The translations under genes and the position numbers were made by a program. 14,673 nt of DNA from Oscillospiraceae bacterium (GTDB lineage Bacteria; Bacillota; Clostridia; Oscillospirales; JAKOTC01): NCBI GenBank assembly GCA_035353335.1, contig DAOPZJ010000040.1, positions 9,831 through 24,503 on the forward strand, read 5' to 3'. Numbering within the stretch: position 1 is the stretch's first letter; every line of letters begins with the position of its first letter. The notes beneath the pieces are model-generated. The model was not told where the DNA came from. It did not search any database and was given only the letters and a program-made list of their open reading frames with translations. Positions 6,273 to 12,439 of this stretch are shown here, one piece after another.

Positions 6273-7781
6273 GTGAAAACGACTGATAAAAACACCGATA
6301 AAACGGTGAAGAATTTTAAAGGATTCGGCTCGGGCAAAAAGCACGTCATCATCACCGTCGCGGTCACGGCCGTATTGCTTGTGACGCTGTTCTTCGCGCA
6401 GTCGGCGCTCGATCTGCTGTCGGCCAAATTTCATCTCCAGGTGGACATGACGGCGCAGAAGATCTTCACGATGAGCGACACGACCAAGACCTTTGTCAAA
6501 GGCATCAACAAAAAAGTCGACATCGTCGTGCTTGAAAACGAGAACTCGTTTAAATCGAATTTCCCGCAGCCGCTCGAGATCATCAAGTCCTACGCGCAGG
6601 TCAATCCGGATTATTTCACCTACAGCTATGTGGATGTGGTTTATGACCCGGCCTACCTGAACGCCTATCAGGACGAACAGATCAGCGAAGGCGACATTCT
6701 GGTCAAGTGCGGAAGCCGCTATAAGGTCGTCTCTTCCGCAGACCTCGACTATACCGCGACCGATCAGCAGACCTCCGAGCAGAGGGAATATTCGGACGTC
6801 GAAAACGCGATGAACTATGCCATCCAATATGTTCTGATGGACAAGACCTACGTCATCGGCTTCACCACCGGACACAATGAAGCGGCAAGCAGCGAGTTCG
6901 GCACCTTCCTTGAGAAAAACCTCTTTGAGATCAGAACCGTCAACCTCGCGGGCAACCCCGACCTCTCCGACGTCAACGTCATCGTCTCGCAGGGCCCGCA
7001 ATATGATTTTTCCGACGAAGAACTGAAGACCCTCGACACCTTTTTGGCAAACGGCGGGAACTATGACAAGACCTTCGCTTATTTCGCCACGCTCGACAAA
7101 CAAGCGACGCCGCTGCTCGACGGATTCCTCGCGGAATGGGGCCTCGCCGTCACCGACAACGTCGTTTATGAGATGAGTTCCGACCGCTATATGGAAAACC
7201 CGCTGATGGTTTACGGGCAGGTCCCGTCGACCGAGGAGACCTACGGCGAGAATTTCGCCTCTCTGACCCCGGGCACCAATTATAAACTGCTGATGCCCTA
7301 TACCAGAAACATTGAATTCACTTTCACCGCGCCGTCGAAAGGCCAGATCACGACGGCCTCCCTGGTCGAGTGCACGGGCAACCCGTTCCTGACCACCGCG
7401 GAGAACGCCAAAGCCGCGACGTTTATGCCGAGAGAAGACGACCCGGGCGATACGTCCTACACGGTCGCCGCCCTCAGCACCAAGACCGTCGGAAGCGTCT
7501 CTTCCCGCGTCTGGGTGGCCGGCAGCGTCATCACGGCAAGCGATACGTTTATCAATGACGGAACGCTGGTCAACGCCAAGTATCTGCTGGAATCGTTTAA
7601 AGAGTGGACCGAGCGCGTTGTCAACGAAGTCACCATCGATCCGCTGAACCTCACGGTCGACACCTACAGCATCAGCGGCGTCGGCGAGACGGTCGTCATT
7701 TTCCTGCTCATCGTCGTTCTGCCCCCGGTCGCCGTCATCATCGCCGGCGTCACCGTGTATTCCAGAAGGAGACATCTGTGA
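6273..7781 (+). CDS. GldG-like ABC transporter auxiliary protein
   Basis: A 502-residue, mostly extracytoplasmic protein anchored by an N-terminal helix (about 24-44) and a C-terminal helix (about 471-493, ahead of the basic tail YSRRRHL). Just after the first helix, VDMTAQKIFTMSDTT (57-71) matches the family pattern of D-T-x-x-K-x-F-T-x-S. The central domain carries IGFTTGHNE (195-203) and resembles the auxiliary domain found beside ABC-2 permeases. The GTG start at 6273 is supported by a perfect AAGGAGG at 6258-6264, 8 nt away. The longer frame back to 6219 overlaps the permease and has no site. The stop overlaps the next start by one base (TGATG). It probably works with the permease and DUF4340 protein in an envelope complex of unknown substrate. 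An antisense open frame spans nearly the same interval but has no coding support. Confidence 0.9.
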   Translation: MKTTDKNTDKTVKNFKGFGSGKKHVIITVAVTAVLLVTLFFAQSALDLLSAKFHLQVDMTAQKIFTMSDTTKTFVKGINKKVDIVVLENENSFKSNFPQPLEIIKSYAQVNPDYFTYSYVDVVYDPAYLNAYQDEQISEGDILVKCGSRYKVVSSADLDYTATDQQTSEQREYSDVENAMNYAIQYVLMDKTYVIGFTTGHNEAASSEFGTFLEKNLFEIRTVNLAGNPDLSDVNVIVSQGPQYDFSDEELKTLDTFLANGGNYDKTFAYFATLDKQATPLLDGFLAEWGLAVTDNVVYEMSSDRYMENPLMVYGQVPSTEETYGENFASLTPGTNYKLLMPYTRNIEFTFTAPSKGQITTASLVECTGNPFLTTAENAKAATFMPREDDPGDTSYTVAALSTKTVGSVSSRVWVAGSVITASDTFINDGTLVNAKYLLESFKEWTERVVNEVTIDPLNLTVDTYSISGVGETVVIFLLIVVLPPVAVIIAGVTVYSRRRHL

Positions 7782-9256
7782 TGAAAAAGAAACCGATTCT
7801 CACCGTCGTCCTGTTGGCCGCGGTGCTGATTCTCGCGGGCGGAGGGTATTACCTGCTGCAGCGGGACGCGAACGGCACCGGCGTGAAAACGGAAGAGAAG
7901 ACCTTCTCCATCGGCGTCAGCGGATATGACCAGTACAACGTTGCCAACGACATCAAGAAAATGACCATACAAAACGGCTACGGCACCTTCACGTTCACGC
8001 CCGACCCCACCGTGGACGGCGTGGAGGACAAGAGCTGGTTTTTGAATGACCTGGACAACGTCAAATCGGACGCGTACGCGGTCAACGACATCGCGCTGGC
8101 CTTTTATACCGTCACGGCCTCAAAAAGGCTCGAGGTCCCCGCGGCTGAACTCGCGAATTACGGATTTGACAAACCGGAACTCACCGTGACGCTGGATTTC
8201 GCGGACGGCAGCGTCATCACCTATTCCTTCGGCACTTCCGTCGCGCTGACGAACTCCGAGAGCGACTATCTCAGCTACGTGATGCGCAGCGGCGACGACT
8301 CGGTGTACCTCGTCGAGAATTACTATTACGAAAAGGCCTTCATCTCGCTCAAAGACGTCATGAAGACCGAGCTCTACCCGCAGCTGGAAGACGGCGTCAT
8401 CATTCAGGAGCTGACGTTCGGCGGAACGGGCGGCGACGCGCTGAAAATTTTAAACAACACGGAAAATTACGTGGATTACCGGATCACCGAGCCCTTTGAG
8501 AGAACCGTGGATTCGACCGCCATCAGCGCGCTGATGGGCGAACTCGACATCATCAAGGACGACGTCACCGTTGAAATCGCCGGAACCAAAAGCATGCCCC
8601 TCTCTCCCGACACGCTCGCGATGTACGGGCTTCAGACCCCGGTCAGAACGCTGAATTTCAAATACACGGTGGAATCCACAACGGTCGGAAGCGACGGAAA
8701 ACCCGTCACGACCAAAACGGACGGTCAACATACCCTCCGCCTCGGCATCGTCTACGGCAACTGCGTCTACGTCACCGTGGACGACGTCAACGCCATCTAC
8801 TCGGTGCCTTACAGCGCCCTCTCCGCGGTGTATGAGGCGAGCTTCGATTCGCTGGCGGACCGCAATATTTATACCGAAAAACTCATCAACATCGATGAGA
8901 TCAAGTTCGACACCTCGTTCAAGACCTTCGATTATAAACTGGTCAACTCGACGGAAGTCAACTCGGTCACTCTGAACGGCAAGAGCATCGACGTATCGGC
9001 GATCAAGTCGCTGTACACCACTTTCGCTTCGATGGCCTATTCGGAACGCGTGACCGACAAACCGTCCGCAGCGCCGTATATGACGGTCACCGTCAAGCTG
9101 ACGACCGGCGGCACCGACGTGATTCAAATCATCCCTTACAACTCGCGCAAATATTTCGTCACGGTCAACGGGCAGGGCAATATGCTGATCTCCTATGAGC
9201 TCGCCGACGATCTGATGAACGCGCTCAAAGCGACCGACAAGACCTCACTCGGATAA
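7781..9256 (+). CDS. DUF4340-like membrane-anchored extracytoplasmic protein
   Basis: A 491-residue protein with one N-terminal helix (about 6-26, after MKKKP) that acts as signal anchor or uncleaved signal, so the rest is outside the membrane. The body is beta-rich with internally similar segments. Examples are the early KSWFLNDLDNVKSDAYAVND region and the motif LANYGFDKPELTVTLDFADGS (about 125-145), which recurs in looser form as LAMYGLQTPVRTLNFKY. This pattern (yGL..P..tv.l...dg) is characteristic of DUF4340. The start ATG at 7781 overlaps the preceding TGA by one base and is preceded by AGAAGGAGA (7764-7772). The frame also opens upstream to 7604, but that part merely overlaps the GldG-like gene. 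DUF4340 proteins usually sit last in GldG-type ABC operons, as here. No lipobox or enzyme motif is seen. The molecular function is unknown; structural or substrate-binding is my inference. Confidence 0.85.
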   Translation: MKKKPILTVVLLAAVLILAGGGYYLLQRDANGTGVKTEEKTFSIGVSGYDQYNVANDIKKMTIQNGYGTFTFTPDPTVDGVEDKSWFLNDLDNVKSDAYAVNDIALAFYTVTASKRLEVPAAELANYGFDKPELTVTLDFADGSVITYSFGTSVALTNSESDYLSYVMRSGDDSVYLVENYYYEKAFISLKDVMKTELYPQLEDGVIIQELTFGGTGGDALKILNNTENYVDYRITEPFERTVDSTAISALMGELDIIKDDVTVEIAGTKSMPLSPDTLAMYGLQTPVRTLNFKYTVESTTVGSDGKPVTTKTDGQHTLRLGIVYGNCVYVTVDDVNAIYSVPYSALSAVYEASFDSLADRNIYTEKLINIDEIKFDTSFKTFDYKLVNSTEVNSVTLNGKSIDVSAIKSLYTTFASMAYSERVTDKPSAAPYMTVTVKLTTGGTDVIQIIPYNSRKYFVTVNGQGNMLISYELADDLMNALKATDKTSLG

Positions 9257-9267
9257 ATACAATCATC

Positions 9268-9308
9268 AAAAAGGGGCGGTTCGAAAGAACCGTCTCTTTT
9301 CAGTTTTA
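9268..9308 (+). terminator. Intrinsic terminator of the ABC/GldG operon
   Basis: The arms AAAAGGGGCGGTTC (9269-9282) and GAACCGTCTCTTTT (9287-9300) fold around a GAAA tetraloop, with two G-T pairs inside. A T-rich stretch (CTTTTCAGTTTT) follows. It begins 12 bases after the DUF4340 gene's stop codon and should end the four-gene transcript. The symmetric A/T arms could also let it work on the other strand, but no gene approaches from that side. Confidence 0.85.
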
Positions 9309-9353
9309 ATATATCCGGGTGCCGAAGGTTCAGAGCGGTTCGCAGGGCGTTGC

Positions 9354-9382
9354 TTGTCAGGATCAAAGCGGTATGATACAAT
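9354..9382 (+). promoter_or_regulatory. Promoter for the first UroD-family gene
   Basis: TTGTCA (9354-9359) and TACAAT (9377-9382) are spaced by 17 bp. The overlapping TATGAT at 9372-9377 is an alternative -10. The start of transcription would be near 9389, leaving a leader of under 30 nt before the ATG at 9417. The upstream terminator isolates this unit from the ABC operon. Confidence 0.65.
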
Positions 9383-9416
9383 AGGGCGGTAAAAACAGAG
9401 CGAATGAGGAAAAACG

Positions 9417-10568
9417 ATGACCGAGAATTTCAAAGAACACAACCGGGAAGTCAAGGAGCTTTGGAAAGCATTTTACGCGGGAAAACCCGAACGCATTCCG
9501 ATGACAATCGGCGCAAGCCCCCGCTTTTTTTTGCTCAATCCCGCTTATAACACAAAAAGAATTTCGTTTCGGGAGTATTTCAACGACCCCGAGATTATGT
9601 GGAACATTCAGCTCGAGTTTGCAAAACTTACGGCGTTTCAGATTTTTTTCGACCACGAGATGGGCGTGCCCGAAAACGGGTGGGCGGTCAACGTGGATTT
9701 TCAAAACACGTTTGAGGCGCCTTGGCTCGGCTGCGGGATTCGCTATCCCGAGGACAACGTCCCTGCGACCGTCCCGTGTCTGCGTGACGGCAACAAATAT
9801 GAGCTGCTCGAAAAAGGCGTGCCCGACCCGTTTTCGGGGTTGATGCGAACAGCGAAAGAATACTATGAAATTTTCCGCGAAAAGGGCGAAAAGGGTTTTG
9901 TTTACGAAGGCGCGCCGGTCTCGGTCAACCGCGTGATGGACGGCACCGACGGGCCTTTTACGATCGCCTGCAATCTGCGGGGCACCGGGGAATTCTGCGT
10001 CGATTTGTACGAGGACACCGAATACGCGCTGCAGCTGATGGGTCTGATCACCGAAGCCACGATTCAAAGAATCAAGGCGTGGCGAAAATTTGAGGGTCTG
10101 CCCGAAAAGAGCGCAGGGATCTGGTTCGCGGATGACAGCACCGCGCTTTTATCTCTTGAATGTTATAAAGAATTCGTGCTGCCGTTTCATAAAAAACTGG
10201 TCTCCGAACTCTCAACGAAAGACACCGGCAATCAGATCCATCTGTGCGGCGACGCGTCGCATCTGTTCAAGACGTATCAGGACGAACTCGGCTGCACGAA
10301 ATTCGACACGGGATTTCCGGTCAATCACGGCGAGCTCGTCAAAGAGCTCGGGCCCGAGGCGGTCGTCTACGGCGGGCCGCGTATCCAGCTGCTCCAAAAC
10401 GGCACCAAGGAGGCCGTCGCCGCGGAGGTGAAACGGATCATCCGGCAGGTGAAACCGCTGACCAAAAAATTCGTCCTTCGGGACGCGAACAACCTCGCGC
10501 CGCTGACCCCGCTCGAAAACGTCAAAGCCATGTATGACGCGGTCAGGGAGTATGGGAGGTTTGAATAG
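9417..10568 (+). CDS. Uroporphyrinogen decarboxylase-family protein (corrinoid methyltransferase-like)
   Basis: A 383-residue cytoplasmic protein of the UroD superfamily. Length and motifs fit the MtaA/MtbA-like branch, which moves methyl groups between corrinoid proteins and thiols, better than haem-pathway HemE. An N-terminal segment (KELWKAFYAGKPERIPMTI, about 14-32) resembles the usual R-P-D-R-V-P entry. The signature QIHLCGDASHLF (273-284) supplies His275 and Cys277, the HxC pair that binds zinc in methyltransferases of this family. The third Cys normally near the C-terminus is absent: the equivalent loop reads RDANNLAPLTPLENV (355-369). Cys293 or another residue might substitute, or metal binding may be altered. 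The ATG at 9417 has GAGGA 6 nt upstream. No corrinoid protein or haem gene is adjacent; a second UroD-family gene follows at 10993. The substrate is unknown. Confidence 0.85.
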   Translation: MTENFKEHNREVKELWKAFYAGKPERIPMTIGASPRFFLLNPAYNTKRISFREYFNDPEIMWNIQLEFAKLTAFQIFFDHEMGVPENGWAVNVDFQNTFEAPWLGCGIRYPEDNVPATVPCLRDGNKYELLEKGVPDPFSGLMRTAKEYYEIFREKGEKGFVYEGAPVSVNRVMDGTDGPFTIACNLRGTGEFCVDLYEDTEYALQLMGLITEATIQRIKAWRKFEGLPEKSAGIWFADDSTALLSLECYKEFVLPFHKKLVSELSTKDTGNQIHLCGDASHLFKTYQDELGCTKFDTGFPVNHGELVKELGPEAVVYGGPRIQLLQNGTKEAVAAEVKRIIRQVKPLTKKFVLRDANNLAPLTPLENVKAMYDAVREYGRFE

Positions 10569-10582
10569 GAGACCGTTTTTTT
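10558..10582 (+). terminator. Weak possible terminator after the first UroD-family gene
   Basis: A 5-bp stem GGTTT (10558-10562) / AGACC (10570-10574) with a 7-nt loop overlaps the stop codon and is followed by G and seven T (10576-10582). The T-run is good but the stem is short and contains a G-T pair, so termination may be incomplete. Confidence 0.35.
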
Positions 10583-10600
10583 AAGAGCTTTGGCCCCCGG

Positions 10601-10845
10601 TAAAGACGGAGATTTATTCCGTCATTGCGAGGGGCTTTACGCCCCGCGGCAATCCAGTGCGATAATCCGCTCGGCGGGGGCGGGCGATTCATAATCGCCC
10701 CTACGCTTCCGAATATGTTTCTGCTCCGCGTTTCTCTTCGCAAAAACGGGAGTTTCTTTCCGTCATTGCGAGGGGCTTTACGCCCCGCGGCAATCCGGGG
10801 TGATAATCCGCTCGGCGGGGGCGGGCGATTCATAATCGCCCCTAC
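10601..10845 (+). repeat. Tandemly duplicated composite palindromic repeat
   Basis: Two copies of one composite element lie head to tail with a 141-bp period. Over the 85 bases 10620-10704 and 10761-10845 I count three mismatches, all in one 5-base patch (AGTGC versus GGGGT). Each copy holds the CGTCATTGCGAGG module with an internal GGGGC/GCCCC hairpin, ending GGCAATCC. A linker TCGGCGGGGGC and a perfect GGGCGATTCATAATCGCCC hairpin with CTAC follow. The sequence upstream of each module (about 20 bp) is also similar. The diverged copy at 541-642 has the same order. The block fills most of the 424 bp between the two UroD-family genes. I see no gene in it. Confidence 0.88.
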
Positions 10846-10907
10846 ATTTCGTCGGCGCGGCGGCCGCGCCGACTCCCTCGCAAAGACAGGCGCGCGCGTT
10901 TTATCGC

Positions 10908-10936
10908 TTGTAAGGGCGAGCGCGTTATGGTATAAT
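10908..10936 (+). promoter_or_regulatory. Promoter for the second UroD-family gene
   Basis: TTGTAA (10908-10913) and a perfect TATAAT (10931-10936) are separated by 17 bp. The promoter begins about 60 bp after the end of the duplicated repeat. Transcription would start near 10943, giving a leader of about 50 nt. A consensus TTGACA at 10965-10970 lies too close to the gene and has no -10 partner. Confidence 0.75.
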
Positions 10937-10992
10937 GGCACACGTGCAAAAGCGGGAAATCATATTGACAAAACAAGGGGAAAAGCATCACC

Positions 10993-12015
10993 ATGAAGAA
11001 TTCACGGCAAAAGGGACTGGACATTTTTAATCGGAAAAGCAACGGCGAGGGAGTCATGTGGACGGGGCATCCGAACACCGACACCGTGCCGATCTTCGCC
11101 AAAGAGTGGGGCATCGAGCCGACCCGCGAGGCGATTTACGAATACTTAAACGACGACTGCCGCTGGTTTATGGCGGACGGATATTACCATCACCCCGAGG
11201 GAAAGCCGATGCTGGACCCTTCTTTCGGCATCGACCGGGCAAAGACCCTGAGCGCGCCCGGGTGCTTCGCCGAGACCGAAACGGTCGCCGAAGTCGACCG
11301 GTACCCGTGGCCGGACGTCAAATACCTGGAGTTCGGCGAGCTTTACAAGACCATGGACAAGTATTCCGACAAGCTGGTCTTTTCGGGGATGTGGTGCTGC
11401 TTTTTTCACAACCTCTGCGATTTCATGGGCATGGAGAATTATTTTATCGCGATGTACGAGCGGCCCGAGGTGGTCGAGGCGATCACCGAGCATCTGGTCG
11501 ATTTCTATATTGCCGCGAATGAGAAATTTTTCAGTGGACTCGGCGACCGCGCCGACGTGATGTTTTTCGGAAACGACTTCGGAACCCAGCTCGATCTGTT
11601 TTTGTCGCTCGAACAATTCCGCAGGTTTTTGCTGCCGTCGTTCAAGCGGCTCATCGCGGTCGGCAAGAAATACAACAAAAAAGTGATGCTGCACTCCTGC
11701 GGCTCGATTTACCGCATCATCCCGGATCTCATCGACGCGGGGGTGGATGCGCTGCACCCGATCCAGGCGAAAGCCGCGGGCATGAGCGCGCAGGATTTGA
11801 GCCAATATAAAAACGATCTCGCGTTTGTCGGCGGGATCGATGCGCAGTCGTTATTCGTGAACGGCACGCCGGAGGATATCCGCAATGAAGTCAAACGGGT
11901 GCGCGGCCTGCTCGGGCCGAACATCATCATCTCCCCGAGCCACGAGGAGATCTTGCCGAACGTTCCGGCCGCGAATATATTGGCTATGGCGGAAGCCGCA
12001 CACAAAGCGGAGTAG
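10993..12015 (+). CDS. Uroporphyrinogen decarboxylase-family protein, second copy
   Basis: A 340-residue cytoplasmic UroD-superfamily protein, clearly diverged from its neighbour at 9417 (different N-terminus, about 40 residues shorter). The barrel signature KKVMLHSCGSIYRIIPDLIDAG contains His234 and Cys236 of the HxCG zinc motif. It is followed by DALHPIQ and by a late strand FVGGIDAQ. Near the C-terminus SPSHEEILPNVPAANILAM replaces the usual zinc-binding Cys with His317, a variant I associate with UroD-like proteins outside haem synthesis. The ATG at 10993 follows AAGGGG (10975-10980) at 12 nt, which is long; no better start is visible. It has its own promoter. A methyl transfer or demethylation role with a corrinoid is inferred from the family, but no partner gene is in the window. 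HemE proper is unlikely because the neighbours are not haem genes and the ligand pattern is methyltransferase-like. Confidence 0.85.
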   Translation: MKNSRQKGLDIFNRKSNGEGVMWTGHPNTDTVPIFAKEWGIEPTREAIYEYLNDDCRWFMADGYYHHPEGKPMLDPSFGIDRAKTLSAPGCFAETETVAEVDRYPWPDVKYLEFGELYKTMDKYSDKLVFSGMWCCFFHNLCDFMGMENYFIAMYERPEVVEAITEHLVDFYIAANEKFFSGLGDRADVMFFGNDFGTQLDLFLSLEQFRRFLLPSFKRLIAVGKKYNKKVMLHSCGSIYRIIPDLIDAGVDALHPIQAKAAGMSAQDLSQYKNDLAFVGGIDAQSLFVNGTPEDIRNEVKRVRGLLGPNIIISPSHEEILPNVPAANILAMAEAAHKAE

Positions 12016-12022
12016 ACGTTTT

Positions 12023-12082
12023 GTAGGGCGCAAGGCATCACGAGCTGCGAGTCCGCACGGGCTACGGCCCGCCTGACGCGCC
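12023..12082. repeat. Diverged nested hairpin repeat
   Basis: An outer pair GGCGC (12027-12031) / GCGCC (12078-12082), introduced by TGTAGG, encloses an inner hairpin CGGGC-TACG-GCCCG (12058-12071). The layout, a TGTAGGG entry with a CGGGC inner palindrome, echoes the family at 605-642 and 12190-12257, but the match is loose. It follows the second UroD-family gene by only a few bases and could act as a transcript-end structure, though there is no T-run. Confidence 0.4.
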
Positions 12083-12142
12083 GCGTTGGGACGAAGTGAA
12101 GAGTGAATAAGAAAGACAAAAGGTACCCGGCAGAATTATAAT

Positions 12143-12258
12143 TGTAGGGGCGATCTTTGATCGCCCGTTTTCCGGGAAAGAATTTTTACGGGCGAACGCG
12201 TCGGGCCGCGCCCGTGCGGACCGCGTCCGTGCGGGCCGCGCCCGATTTCGCCCCCACA
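12143..12258. repeat. MITE-like element with inverted ends and an amplified inner hairpin
   Basis: The ends are TGTAGGGGCGA (12143-12153) and TCGCCCCCACA (12248-12258), inverted repeats with one mismatch. The left part (12144-12166) is an inverted copy of the GGGCGATC-AAA-GATCGCCC hairpin. The right part (12190-12257) is an outer stem GGGCGAA / TTCGCCC. It encloses three 15-bp units at 12202, 12217 and 12232, each a CGGGC-CGC-GCCCG-type palindrome. The middle unit reads CGGAC-CGC-GTCCG, with both sides of one base pair changed. No open frame or transposase is present. It lies between the convergent second UroD-family gene and pckA. Confidence 0.75.
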
Positions 12259-12284
12259 TTTTTAGTTCATAATCATATTCCTTT

Positions 12285-12328
12285 AAAAAAACAAAACGGC
12301 GGCTTCCTTTCGGAAAGCCGCTGTTTTG
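12285..12328 (-). terminator. Intrinsic terminator of pckA
   Basis: Read on the minus strand, CAAAACAGCGGCTT pairs with AAGCCGCCGTTTTG around a short CC-GAAA-GG loop region with one bulge, and the hairpin is followed directly by seven T (plus-strand 12285-12291). It lies about 110 bases beyond the pckA stop codon. On the plus strand the hairpin is followed only by TTTTGCATAGG, so it is stronger for pckA. Confidence 0.85.
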
Positions 12329-12367
12329 CATAGGAGGCGTTATAATCGGTTTATGAATCGGGTGCGC

Positions 12368-12388
12368 GGGCGATTTTCGGATGCGCCC
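12368..12388. repeat. Short GGGCG...CGCCC hairpin between pckA stop and its terminator
   Basis: GGGCG (12368-12372) and CGCCC (12384-12388) flank ATTTTCGGATG. It looks like a decayed member of the GGGCG hairpin family. It lies in the 3' untranslated part of the pckA transcript, and no other function is evident. Confidence 0.4.
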
Positions 12389-12439
12389 GTATGTGATCGA
12401 TTGGGACGTCTGCGATATTCAAAGAAATTGCTTCAATTC

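Noticed and set aside
6228..7775. A 515-codon open frame on the minus strand across the GldG-like gene.
   Set aside because: It is an antisense shadow caused by GC-rich codon use. The translation is rich in Asp, Arg, Val and Gly with no domain, no ribosome binding site and no promoter, whereas the plus-strand protein has clear family motifs.
9417..10568. Annotation as HemE of haem biosynthesis.
   Set aside because: The HxCG motif and the lack of any haem gene nearby fit the methyltransferase-like branch better. HemE lacks this zinc motif.
10965..10970. Consensus TTGACA just before the second UroD-family gene.
   Set aside because: No -10 box fits downstream before the ATG at 10993. The TTGTAA/TATAAT pair at 10908-10936 is better.
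10543..10996. Overlapping frames of 132 and 123 codons on both strands between the UroD-family genes.
   Set aside because: They translate the duplicated 141-bp repeat, giving internally repeated peptides on both strands. This is non-coding repeat sequence.
10601..12258. Palindromic repeats considered as a CRISPR array.
   Set aside because: The spacing is irregular, the repeats are composite with conserved rather than unique spacers, and no cas gene is present.
12341..12346. TATAAT on the plus strand upstream of the pckA 3' end.
   Set aside because: No -35 box lies at the right distance and no plus-strand gene follows.
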